DNA from: Bretschneidera sinensis | Taxonomy: Eukaryota > Streptophyta > Magnoliopsida > Brassicales > Akaniaceae | Assembly (NCBI GenBank): GCA_023935145.1 | Contig: CM043698.1 | Span: 71,820,501-71,884,500 of the forward strand | Length of the DNA: 64,000 nucleotides | Reading direction: 5' to 3' | Shown: piece after piece, positions 33,558-44,130 of the stretch | Numbering within the stretch: the first letter of the stretch is position 1 | How the letters are laid out: every line of letters starts with the position of its first letter | Made by a program: the position numbers and the translations under genes | Notes under the pieces: generated by a model | Seen by the model: only the letters and a program-made list of their open reading frames with translations | What the model was told of the DNA's origin: nothing | Database searches by the model: none

Positions 33558-35057
33558 TTCGACCTCTGACTAATCAGGGGAGTTCCTTTCTTTTACTTTA
33601 TAATTCAAATTCTATACATTGCGGACAATGTATCATTTAAGTTTGGGGGTGGGAACCTTATCTGAGTGTTGTGTACTGCTCATGTTTCTAGTTGTTTTTC
33701 TATTTGTTTATCTGAGTGCTTTTCGATGTTTGTGTTTGATTTTGATTTTGCCGATGATGAGAAATAGATTAACTTAATTATAGCCATAGAAAATTTAAAA
33801 AATGTTGCGTCTGTCTGTGTGCTTGAATTTATTGTTGGATTTATTTTACATCGAACTCTTTGAACTCAATGAGCACGTACACCTACGCACTTTGTTGTCT
33901 TGCTGTTTCTGAGAGTGTTTATGTGAGCAGTGTAGTCTTGTAATCTCTTGGACTCTAGAACTTGTTTGAAGACCACTCGAGGCGAAATCCTAGGTAGTAC
34001 TATACCAAAGAAAGGATCCAGGCCATGTTTGGAAAGTTTGAGCCTTTCTAGCCAACCCTTGATATGTGATTATCCTTAGTTTTCCCCTTTTGAGCTTGGA
34101 TACATGTTGTTTTGTCACCCAATCATATAACCTATTTCTCTTTCAAAAAAAAAAAGTATATATATATCTCCACCTTTCACCTGTAAGCACATTAATTAAT
34201 AAAGGGACTATTCTCTTAAGTGGTGACAGAGGATTGAGAAAGAGGAAGCAGTCTTCACTTGGCTATGATAAGTATTACATATTTCCCATTGAGAGTGACC
34301 AAGGGAAAGATCGAAGTTAAAAAGGTTTACCACACGAACTATTTGATCAAGTTGTATTCTGCCTATCACAGGCAGCCGACAAAGTTGTGTTTGATTGTCG
34401 TGTACATGCTATGCTATAGTTTCAGTAATGCACATGGAAACAAAGACTAGTGCTACTATATTACAAGCATACGAAAAAAAAAGGAAAAAAAAAAGAAGAG
34501 AAAAAGAAAAGAAGAAGAAGAAGAAGAAGATGTGACAATAGCAAAAGTATTGGAAGTATTCCATGATAACTGAAGGAAAGTTCGAAATAAAATTTTTATT
34601 GGTTGATGTGCTTAAGATGATGTGAGCCTCAAATCAATCTTTTACCATACCTTAACCTTAGCCAAAGTTATAAGCAGAATAAAGTCTTGGTGATCTCGGG
34701 TATTGTCATGGCCTACATTAGTGGATAGTGGTGTGAAAAGCAAGCTTATTGACTTTGAAAGATTGGCATTATCCTACTTGCTTGCATAAACCGATCAGAG
34801 TGGCTAGATGATTAAGTTTATAAAGGTGTTACACACACACACGTTTAAAGAATTTGATGTAAGATAAAGCTGCCAATAAATTTGAAATTCTAGACATTTG
34901 CAGCATTTGGAAAGTTTTCTTGCGTTATGATTTATATGCAATCTTTAAGGCATGTTATATCAAATCTAATCAAACCATCTCGCACTCTTAGGATGTATGT
35001 GCATAGAATTTTATTCTAGTTTGCTCGAGGACTAGCAAAAACCTAAGTTTGGGGGTG
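33558..35057 (+). other. Element B 3' non-coding tail and polypurine tract
   Basis: Hairpin CATTG-CGGA-CAATG at 33617-33630 is followed by TTTAAGTTTGGGGGTG. Blocks at about 33940-34060 and 34640-34740 align with the tail of element E (for example CTCTAGAACTTGTTTGA and CACTCGAGGCGAA). A homopurine stretch with a GAA microsatellite lies at 34474-34531. The hairpin TTTGCT-CGAGGACT-AGCAAA at 35020-35039 precedes the true polypurine tract ending GTTTGGGGGTG at 35057. No coding potential is seen. Confidence 0.8.
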
Positions 35058-36504
35058 TGATAACTCTGAATAAATCTTATTATTATACTGCTTTTAGACA
35101 CGTTTTTGGTGTTGATCTTAAGCATTAGAATTATGTTGCATGTATTTTTAGCAAATTGAGTTTAGTTTTTCTTATTCTACTAATAAGTTGTTTTAGTTGA
35201 TTTATCAATGCTAAGTCATGGAAATTTATTGTGCAGACACTTGCTAAAGCACTGGAGAGCACTGGAAGGCCAAAATGCACAAAGAAGACAGAAACTCAAG
35301 GCTGTAGCGCCGGGATGTTGGCGCTGCAGCACTGGTAGCTGGCTAAAAGAGACTAATTTGGATAGAAAGTTGGCGCTGCAGCACCAGAAAGTTGGAGCTG
35401 CAGCGCCAGATTAGGGTTAGAAAGACTTTTTAAAGCTGCAGCGCCGGGAAGTTGGAGCTGCAGCGCCAGCCCGCAAATTTTGAAAAGTTATAAAAAGAAA
35501 ACCCTAGCTGAACAAGAGGGGGGCAATAGAGAGAAGGAAGAAAACAGAATATGGAGGAGAGAAGTCGAAAGAGGAGAGTTGGAGACACTCCGGAAGGCTA
35601 CGCATCAAGCTCTTAAATAATTCTTCTCCGGTTTTGTATTATTCTTATCTAGCTATGTTGATGTTTTATAATATGAACATGGATTGTTTGAATATTATTA
35701 TGGAGTATATATTTTTGTGTTAAGGATAGATGGATCCTAAACCTTTATCTTAAGTTGTTGTTTGGACAAGTAGAATTTAATGTGTTTTTCAAAGAGTGTG
35801 TTTTATTGCTCTTAATGCTTTTTATTATTTTGATTCCTTCTTTAGGCATGGTGATGTGTCGAATAGAGAAGCCATGCTTTTATGAATGGTCGAACTAATA
35901 AACATGATATTGGATTGTTATCTATGCAAAGGCCAGGGTAAAACATGCCATGAATGGAATAGGAGTAACCGAATAGGGATTCTAAGAAGTTCATGTGGTC
36001 CGCTTAAATCGTAACCGAATAGGGAGATTTAATTGAAAGGAATCCAAAAACACTTAATACTTCTTAATTTGAATTAATCTAAAATAGACTTGGAATACGG
36101 ATATTTGAAGTTAATGATTCTTGAGATTGTGGTTAGACCTGGAATATGGATAACCAATTTATTGGGGATTTTACCATCTTGAAAAACTTATTAAACGAAA
36201 CTTGTCCATTCGAAACTCTTGTCAATTAGGGTTTAGGTGAAGTCGAGTCCTTAGCATGTTAGTTCATAAGAGTCTTCATTCCAAAGTTTGCAAATCATCC
36301 GTTATTTACTATTGCGTTTTGTTTTCCCCTTTTGTTAATTGTTAGAAAACTTTTCTCCTACAATTATTCATTTGCTCAAATAACAGTAAGAGTTGAGTCA
36401 TAATTTCTATAGTATTTGTTCAGTCCTTGTTGGGAACGATATTTACTCATTATTTTATTACTTGAACGATTAGTGCACTTGCTAGTGTTAATTTCATCGC
36501 ATCA
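35058..36504 (+). repeat. Element B 3' LTR
   Basis: Starts TGATAACTCTG after the polypurine tract and ends ATCGCATCA, 1447 bp. The dyad array lies at 35301-35470 with TATAAAA at about 35490. The following bases AGTTTTT (36505-36511) are not the expected target duplication. Confidence 0.94.
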
Positions 36505-36886
36505 AGTTTTTTAAGAGTTAGAGTAGATACCATGCCTAATTCGGTGCTTAGGGAAATCAATAGCTTAAGGAGTAGATACCATGCCCTTAGGTTGGCAACA
36601 ATTAGGTATTCAGGATAAGGCTAGTGTGTTGACATATTACTCGTTAGGAGAGTATAATTAGAGGTGGATATCAAAGCTCTATGTCCTTATTATTATTAAA
36701 ATCACACTCAACTGTTAATTCTATCTTTTATTTATTTATTGAGAAACTGATTCTGAAACTGAAATTCACCAATCCCTATGGAAATGATCTCGCACTTGCA
36801 CACTATGCTACTATTTACCTTGTGCACTTGCAAGTAAAACTGTACAGTTATTTACTTATTTATTTAGGTAGATAATCGTCACAACA
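36505..36886 (+). repeat. Element A 3' LTR, right part
   Basis: From TAAGAGTTAGAG (36512) the A LTR resumes and runs to GTCACAACA, followed by the GGAAA duplicate. About 34 bp present in the A 5' LTR (4177-4210) are missing at the junction, and the seven bases AGTTTTT stand in their place. Confidence 0.9.
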
Positions 36887-37380
36887 GGAAACTACACCTA
36901 TAGTAAAACCTCGAAGCCTTCTATGAAGAGGGCAAGAGAGGATATTGGTAGCTCTACAGGGCAAGTACTAGTGGATGAAGTTGATAAACTTTTTGAGGGT
37001 GTGGACAATTTCTTAGAAAATGTTGATAAGGAGGATCTTCCCATAGATGAGGGAGTTGTTGGTACTTTGTGAAAAAAAAAGCATTTTTTTACTTACTTTA
37101 TTGGAAAAACAACCTCTTGCGTCATAATCTAGATGTGATGCATATAGAGAAGAATGTATGTGATAATTTTATTGGAACAATATTGAATATAGATGGTAAG
37201 ACTAAAGATAATAAAAAAGCATGCCGTGATCTCGAGAAAATTGGTATTAGAAAAGACCTCCATTTAGTTGTTCTTCCTAATGAAAAAGATCACTCACCTC
37301 TAGCATGCTACACTATGTCTACGAAAGAGAAGCACAATTTCTTGACAGTTTTGGCAAATCTTAAAGTTCTTGATGGGTAT
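36887..37380 (+). pseudogene. CACTA TNP2-like transposase, middle part
   Basis: Resumes in frame after the GGAAA duplicate with a Ser/Lys-rich linker, then WKKKS-like sequence (stop TGA for W near 37070), a YWKNNLLRHNLDVMHIEKN segment, VCDNFIGTILNIDGKTKD, GIRKDLHLVVLPN and ACYTMSTKEKHNF, ending KVLDGY. These are consecutive conserved blocks of the TNP2/Transposase_21 family. The frame is mostly clean. Element D begins immediately after the DGY codons, so the C-terminal part lies beyond D and outside the window. Confidence 0.9.
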
Positions 37381-37793
37381 TGATAAGTGCTTAAATAGTC
37401 ATATTTAAGCCCCATAATTTATGATTGTTAGGCTTTTTGTTTATCTATTTTAGTAGATTCTATTTCATTTTCATGTTTTATGTGTTTTTCACAGGGCTTT
37501 GACAAAAAGATGGCATTTGGAGCTCTAAGGAATAAAAAGTAAAGTTCTGCAATCCAACAAGGTACACTCGAGCGCACCTTCCTTGTGATCGAGTGCACAG
37601 GCACACGAGCGCATACTCAGAAGGCTCGAGCGCACATATGTGCTCGAGCACAGACCTATACGATCGAGCGCACATAATCAAGAGGCGGTAGAGCCAGAAT
37701 TGGAAAGAAGTCTCCAGACCTTAAATAGGAAATTAAGGTTTCGAGGCACCCTTAGAGCCCTATATATAGCCTTGTAAAACACTGAAAACGTGC
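37381..37793 (+). repeat. Element D 5' LTR, left part with dyads and TATA box
   Basis: TGATAAGTGC start, similar to the A and C LTRs. Six TCGAGCGCA-type sites at 37565-37673, spaced 21, 16, 21, 18 and 20 bp, are followed by TATATATA at 37761-37768. LINE2 sequence begins with a T run at about 37794. Confidence 0.88.
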
Positions 37794-38386
37794 TTTTTTT
37801 ATCTATAAATAAAACTTGTATAGAATGATAAAAAATGTACAAAAATATCACTAGGCATACCCAGGGGATATACAGATGAGCCTATACAAAATCAAATGTG
37901 GGGAAGCTTACACAGCAACCAATACAAGCTGGAAAGCATCAAAGACACTAGGCATACCTAGGCCAAGCAAAGGAGATACATGAATAATCAATGACTAGCA
38001 CATGAACAAAAATTATTATTACAAAATAAGCCTAATCTCAGGAACAATAATCAATGACTAGCACATGATAACATACTTTTTTTTTTTGATATGTAAATAA
38101 ACTTGTATTGAATGATAAAAAATGTACAAAAGGATCACTGGGCATACCCAGGAGATTTACAAATAAGGTATATACAAAATAGACAAGAGGCTTAAGCCCA
38201 GCCAAAGAGCTATACAAGCCTACTAGCCTTGGGAACTAACATGGAGCCTGCTGGCCTGAACAGGCAGCCAACATGAAACCAACTAACCATAGAGCTTACA
38301 AGGGAGCTGGGTATACCCAGGAGATACAGGAAATACAGCTCACCAGGGCATACCCTGGACAAAATAAATGACAGAAGGGAAGCAGC

Positions 38387-41300
38387 CTAAATCAGCAGTC
38401 TATACTCAGGGCAGGCAGCATAGACACTTCTATAGATACCAATCTGGATCTTCTTCACTAAGCTAGCAGGTAAGGCAGGAGCTTTGTCGAATATCTTGGC
38501 ATTTCTTGCCAGCAATATATGGTAGACTGTGCTTGCAAGGGCTGTCTTTCTGGCTACAGCTAGAGGGCCAGTGCCTTTGACTTTCAAGGTCCATCTGATA
38601 GCACTCTCAATGGTTCTAATTTGCCTTCTACTACCCAGCCACCTATTTATGGAATTCCATACTTCCTTGCTGATCCTACAAGAGAAGAAAAGGTGGTTCT
38701 TGGTCTCATCCTGGTTAGTACATAGGGGGCAGAGCTTGTCATTCCCTTCAAGGTGGAGCTTGTCTTTAGTGAGAAGTCTATTCCTAATAGCCAGCCAAAG
38801 AATAAAAGATTGTTTAGGGGGGCAGTGACCATTCCAGACCAGGGAAGCCCATCTGACCTTACTGACTTTCTGCCTCATATCATTGTACACTTTCTTGATG
38901 CTTAGCTCATCATGCAGCCTCCATTCCATTAGCTTATTGGTAGCTTGCTGTAAACAAGGTGGCTGGCCAACTATCTCATCTCTAATTTCCATGATCCTCT
39001 TCCAGAGGGGGGAGTCCTCTTTATTTGCCTTGATCTCCCATATGGATTTGTGTAAAAGATAGTAGTGCTGGACCCATTGGATCCAAAGGGAGTCTTTCTT
39101 CATATGAATATTCCATAAGACCCTTGTTAGGAGAGACTTGTTCCAAGTTTTGAGCTCTACCAGCCCAAGACCCTCTTCTGTTTTTGGCTTACAAATGTCA
39201 GCCCAAGCAACAAGAGCTTTTCTCATGCCCCCATTCTTACCATTCCAGAGAAAGGTTCTACATAGTTTAATAATCTTATCAATGATGTTTCCAGGGATAG
39301 GAAAGATGGCCAGCTAGAAGCACTCCCCCCCTTGAAGCACAGATTTGATAAGTTCAGACCTCCCTGCATATGATAAAGAGGATCCAGCCCATACATTGAG
39401 GTAGCCAAAAATTTTCTCTGTAAGGGGGGCATAATGAGAGGCATTCAGCCTTGCAGAAGCAAGAGGGACCCCTAAGTACTTGAACGGGAGGCTGCCCTCC
39501 TCTATTCCAGTGCATCTGCTAATCTCCATAACCTCCTCAGGCTTAACCCCAGCATGGTAGAAGTTAGATTTTTCCAGGCTAGTCTTCAACCCTGAGCAAT
39601 CACTGAAGGTGTTGACACATTTCGTGAGTATTCCCACTGATTTAGCCTCCGCTCTAGCAAACAAAATCAGATCATCAGCAAAGTCTAGGTGAGTAGTCTT
39701 AAGCTTGTCACACTTGGGGTGGAATCTGAACCCCTCTTCAACATTCAATTGCATAAGCAACCTTGATAAGTATTCCATAATCAACACAAATAGATAGGGA
39801 GAAAGTGGATCACCTTGCCTCGAGCCCTTTTTACCTTTGAAGAAACCTTGAAGGCTGCCATTAATGGATAAAGAGAATGTAGTAGTGGTAACACACTCCA
39901 TAATCCAGTATTTAAAATTTTCAGGGAACTCTAGACCCTCTAAAAGACTACTTAAGAACTCCCACTCCACAGTATCATAGGCTTTCCTAAGGTCAATTTT
40001 GATCATGCATCTAGGAGGGACCCTCTTCCTACAATATCTCCTGAGCAATTCTTGGACTAGGTAGATGTTCTCAGCCATGCTCCTGGCCTTTATGAAGGCA
40101 GCCTGAGCAGGGTTGACCAAGTGGATCAGGCATGGAGCCAACCTGGAAGCAAGTATCTTAAAGATAACTTTGTAAAGAACATTGCAGCAAGCTATAGGCC
40201 TGAAATCTTCAACTTTAGAAGCAGTCTTCCCTTTGGGTATCAAAACAAGAGGAGAGTGGTTTAGTTGTTTTAGGATCTTCCCATTCAGAAATAATTCTTG
40301 GACAGCTTCTATAATCTCTTTTTGGATCACCCCCTCATGCTTTCTTGAAAAACTTTGAGGAGAAACCATCTGGACCAGGGGACTTATCCTCCCTTATGCT
40401 CCACAATGCAGCCTTGATCTCCTCATCTATGACCTGTTTAACCAATTCAGCAGCCTGGCTTTCCTGAAGGACAGGCCCACCTCTAATGACTTCCATCTCA
40501 ATAGGAGAGCATCTACTAGAAGAGCCTAAAAGCTCCTTGTAGAATCTAGTAAACTCCTGGACCACTTCAGTTTCAGAAGTTGTTTCAGATCCATTGGCAG
40601 CTTTAATAGAGGCAATGTGATTCTTGGAAGACCTTCTCTTGACCAAGGCATGGAATAATTTCGTCCCTCTATCACTATTGAGAAGGTACTTACATTTAGC
40701 CTGTTGTGATAGAAAGCTTCTCTCAGCCTCAACAAGTTGGAATGCTTTTAACCTAGCATTTGCCACCCTCTCCTGAAGCTCAGCATCATAAGGGTTGTCA
40801 TGAAGGTCTTGCTGTAGGCCATTTAGAATGTTTGCAGCCTCCAAGGCTCTCTCAGATATGTGGCTGAAGTGATTCTTGTTGAGGTTCTTGAAGTGGGGTT
40901 TGAGGTCTTTCAAGAGCTTACAAAGAATGAACTGTTTGGTGCCCCTTCCAGGGCAGCCCCATTGAGCACTTACAATGTCTAAGAACATGTCATGATCAGC
41001 CCACATATTAAAAAATTTGAAAGATCTCCTATCCCCACAAAACTCTTCCATCAAGCTTACAATACATGGAGAGTGATCAGAGAGGCACCCAGCAGGGAGA
41101 AAGGAAGCTTGAGCTCTTATCCCCTCTTGGAACCACACATTGTTGACCATGGCTCTATCCAGCTTGCACCATACCTTGTTGTTGGTCCATGTGAAGAAGC
41201 ACTCTGCAGCATTTACATCACTTAATATTGTCTCCCTACAACAAAAGGAGGGATCCCTAATCTCATAATCTGTTACAGGTAGCCCATTAGGTTTTTCATC

Positions 41301-41741
41301 AATAGAAAAAACATTATTGAAATCACCCAAGACAAGCCAAGGGGAAGAAAAATCATAACTGAAATTACAAAGGTTATCCCATAGGGGCCTCCTAGATATA
41401 ATAGAATTTAAACCATACATAAAACTGATTACAAAGCTACAAGAAGAGATAGAACAAGTAACATTACAATGGATAACTTGGGGAGATATATCAATTGAAG
41501 TAAGGCTCACCTTTGAGGGATCCCAAAGTAACAAAATTCTGCCTGATGAGTGGGTGGAGAAGTTGTTCACCTGCCTCCACTGAATGAATTTGTTGTCCAT
41601 AATCTTAAGCAGCTTTGCTTCATCAAGCTTGCATTCCAAAATTCCCATTATATCAACTTTGTTTTTCTTCATGAGGTGCAGTACCCCATTATGTTTCAGG
41701 GGCTTGTTAAATCCCCTGATGTTCCAACATGCCACTATCAT
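38387..41741 (-). pseudogene. LINE2 ORF2: endonuclease-reverse transcriptase (broken)
   Basis: Starts MIVACWNIRGFNKPL. Endonuclease residues are intact (LECKLDE, LVLGDFNN, LSDHSP), and the first 468 codons are open. Near 40345 the conserved KKAWDVI segment carries TGA for W plus a one-base insertion, shifting the frame. RT follows (KIDLRKAYDTVEWEF, SRQGDPLSPYLF, FADDLILFAR). TAG replaces W at 39314. The last 279 codons are open and include a zf-RVT motif (CPLCTNQDETKNHLFFSC), ending PEYRLLI. Only about three lesions separate this copy from a full ORF2, fewer than in LINE1. Confidence 0.93.
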
Positions 41742-42940
41742 TGATGAGGTTGGGAGGTAGCCCCTCCCTTCCTAGATGATTGAGTGCCTTTTTGATCTGG
41801 TCTTCCTTTCTTCCTCTTGATTACTTGGAACTCATCACCACCATGGACCTCAGGGCCCCTGTCTCTTTCACTGTTGCCTTGGGCAAGGCCTGATTTTTTC
41901 CTTGGGACCATGTTGGGATGGTCAGGGTGCATGGGAGATTTTAGGCCAGCCACCACTTGGATTTGGGGATTAGTGGTCCCTTGGATTCCCACCCCCTTGG
42001 ACCATTGTGGCATTGTTCAGCCTCATTTTCACCATTCTCTGCTTGGACAGCTTCTCTAGGTTCATGGATAGGACTATCCTTATCCAGCCCATCCAACCTA
42101 TCCCTAGCTTCACTAGGCTCCACAGTCTGATTTCTCATCTCTTTGGCTATATCACCCATTGACTTGGATGCTTCCTTTCTAGCAGGCTCTTTCCCTTTCT
42201 CATTGCTTTTCCTTCCCCTTTCTAGGTTGGCATTCTGGTTACAGGAGTGTAGGTCATGCCCTACAACCTTACACTTTGAGCAAAATCTAGGGAGATTTTC
42301 ATAGCAAATCTTTAGTTCATAAGTATCTCCATTTAGGAGGGACAATGGAACAATGCATTGTATTTCCTTAGCTATATCCATTTCAACTAGAAGTCTAGGA
42401 TAAGATATTCTCTCTTTGGTCCTAGTGAATTGGTCAGCATATAGTGGTCTCCCAATTAAGGTGCCAATCTTGCTAAGGCAGTTAGATGACCATAGCTCAA
42501 CGGGCAAGCCCTTTATCTAGATCCATATAGGAATTGTAGTGATTTCCTCATTGCCAAACTTGAAAAATTTAGGCAACGACTTCAAGAGCAAAGGCCTACA
42601 ATATACTTGGTAAGGTCCTTCTTGCAACACATTCAAGCTAGCATCTTCATTGTCAAATCTAAATATTATCCATCCATTTTCATGAAATTGAGTGTGGACA
42701 CTTACCTTCCAGGATTCAGTGAGCTTTTTGAGGGCTGCCCTTCCTGGAAATCTTCCAGCAAAATACCCCACTAAGCAGAAAGGCTGGCTCTCAAAAACTT
42801 CTAGCACATCTTCTTGAGAGACTCTAACAACTCCTCCCTCACTGGTTATAGTAGACAAGGGGAGACCCTTGCTTTGTATTCTATTCTCTGCAAAGAGGCT
42901 GACCTAGGGGGCCTTCTTAGTCTCTTCATTGTTAGCTGGC
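41738..42940 (-). pseudogene. LINE2 ORF1: DUF4283/CCHC protein, N-terminus missing (broken)
   Basis: The first recognisable residues (ANNEETKKAP) correspond to about residue 200 of LINE1 ORF1. The DUF4283 core (FCLVGYFAGRFPGRAALK, WIIFRFDNEDASLNVLQEG) is followed by TAG for Q near 42517, then LPVELWSSNCLSKIG and an intact knuckle C-SK-C-KVVG-H-DLHS-C. A frameshift near 42000 moves to the final frame, ending SQPHQ with TGA overlapping the ORF2 ATG. The knuckle keeps the His lost in LINE1. Confidence 0.85.
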
Positions 42941-43812
42941 CTTTTGATTGAGCTTGAAGTTGTAAGCCTTAGAGAGGAATTAACGACTCATCTCCTCAGC
43001 ATTTTTCGGGTTTTATTTTTCCGTTTTAGTTAGTTAGTTATGGTTATGATGTTTAGTTTACTAAACATGTGTAACTAACCTCCTAATAGGGCTCGATTGA
43101 AGCCCTAATTATGATTTCCTATATATATGATCATTGGTTACCTTTGCAAATAGCCATGTCATGATGCTTTAATTGATTAATGCCTGTGTTTATTTAAATT
43201 CCTCATATGTGTGTGTCTGATCAACGTATGCATGTGGTATGGATAAGTTAGTTAGATCAATTTGGATGATCGAGTCCTAGGTCTAACAAAAGTAACAAAA
43301 GAAATCCACGCTGGATTCTTCGATTAATCAACATGGGAAACCAGGAGCGGACCAAGCCCTAGGTCCTATGTGGTTGTCGATTTCCATAGCCCTTATGCTC
43401 TCTTAAGGAACAACTCAGTATACAACATATTGAATCCCTTAAGAGAGAAAAGAGTTAGAGTATACACCATGCCTAACTCGTTGCTTAGGGAGATCAATAG
43501 CCTAAGGAGTGGACCAAGCTCTTATAGTTGGCAACCATTAGGTATTCATGGTAGAGCTATAGCTTTGGCACTTTACTTAATAGGAAAGTATGATTAGTGG
43601 TGGAAATCAAAGCCCTATGTTCTTATCATTTGTTAATTCACATTCAAACATCTATTTCTATCTTTTATATTGAGAAACTAATTCTAATTCAAAATTCACT
43701 AATCCCTGTGGAGATGATCTCACATTTGCACACTATGCTACTATTGACTTTATGCACTTGCAAGTAAAACTGCACGATTATTTGCTTATTAATTTAGGTA
43801 GATAAACGCACA
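42941..43812 (+). repeat. Element D 5' LTR, right part
   Basis: R/U5 sequence homologous to the A and C LTRs (GAAGTTGTAAGCC, then AGGGCTCGATTGAAGCCCTA), with several GATTAATCAACATGGG and TACCATGCC-type phrases, ending ACGCACA before the primer site. The joined D LTR would be about 1.29 kb. Confidence 0.88.
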
Positions 43813-43821
43813 GTAATTTTT

Positions 43822-43840
43822 TGGCGCTGTTGCCAGGGAT
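43822..43840 (+). other. Element D primer binding site (tRNA-Asp, decayed)
   Basis: TGGCGCTGTTGCCAGGGAT equals the tRNA-Asp complement with one C-to-T and one G-to-A transition. Confidence 0.86.
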
Positions 43841-43991
43841 TGCACTTAAATTTCTTTTTAGAATTATTTTTATTGAGTTTAATCATTATTATTTGCTTAT
43901 TTCTATTTTTTTTTTATCAAAAATCTCAAAAATTTTAAGTTTATGTTTTTATCTTATTTCATTAAAACGCTAATCTATTTCTTCTTGTTTT

Positions 43992-44068
43992 CTGTTTTAG
44001 GAATCCCAGCAGAGCTTTCTATGCCACTTGCGATCGAGCGCACCCTCCTGTGCGATTGAGCGCAATTG
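43992..44068 (+). promoter_or_regulatory. Element D gag leader: 3' splice-like site and dyad pair
   Basis: CTGTTTTAG ends at 44000, and two dyads (GATCGAGCGCA and GATTGAGCGCA) 22 bp apart lie at 44030-44064, the same order and spacing as in A. Confidence 0.5.
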
Positions 44069-44130
44069 AGGTAGAGAGTTACCCGGGCAGCAGTGTTTGA
44101 CTGCTGCACTTAAACGATTGTCATCGATTC

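Larger units (their letters stand above)
18374..36504 (+). mobile_element. Element B: Athila-like Ty3/gypsy element of a second family, inserted in the 3' LTR of A
   Basis: LTRs of about 1.45 kb begin TGATAACTCTG and end ATCGCATCA. Inside are a perfect tRNA-Asp primer site, gag, protease, RT (split by element C), RNase H, integrase, spacer with dyads, third ORF, a 1.5-kb 3' tail and a polypurine tract. Without C it is about 11.85 kb. The left flank is ATAAC of the A LTR, but the right flank shows no ATAAC; instead a leader-like AGTTTTT and a loss of about 34 bp of the A LTR, so the right junction has been rearranged. It has the most complete pol order in the window beside E. Confidence 0.92.
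3274..36886 (+). mobile_element. Element A: Athila-like Ty3/gypsy LTR retrotransposon with nested insertions
   Basis: Bounded by LTRs that begin TGATAGGTGC and end CACAACA, with GGAAA on both sides. Order inside: LTR, tRNA-Asp primer site, leader, gag (split by LINE1), protease, RT, RNase H, a deletion where integrase should be, non-coding spacer, third ORF, long 3' non-coding tail, polypurine tract, and a 3' LTR split by element B. Without the 18.1-kb B and 5.3-kb LINE1 insertions the element is about 10 kb. It belongs with C and D by LTR, leader and 3' tail sequence. No integrase remains, so it depended on a partner element or lost the gene after insertion. Confidence 0.92.
1310..37380 (+). 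mobile_element. CACTA (En/Spm) DNA transposon, 5' and middle parts, split by LTR elements
   Basis: A TNP2-type transposase reading frame can be followed from 1645 to 3273, is cut by element A, resumes at 36887 and continues to 37380, where element D cuts it again. The two pieces join across A with a duplicated GGAAA. This is the oldest layer visible in the window and hosts every other element. The C-terminal half of the transposase and the right terminus are not in the window. The left terminus was not identified, so the start given is only the first feature I can attribute to it. Confidence 0.75.
37794..42940 (-). mobile_element. LINE2: L1-type element, 5'-truncated, with two tandem 3' ends
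   Basis: Minus-strand relative of LINE1, inserted in the D 5' LTR. From its 5' side it starts within ORF1 (truncated near 42940), then ORF1, ORF2 and 3' UTR. The 3' end is doubled: a T run plus the CTGGGCATACCCAGG-type 3' UTR block occurs at 38088 onward and again, more diverged, at 37794-38045. A 23-bp direct repeat AATAATCAATGACTAGCACA(TGA) lies at 37983-38005 and 38046-38068. I could not identify a clean target duplication; both flanks contain a CTTTT run from the LTR. Confidence 0.85.
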
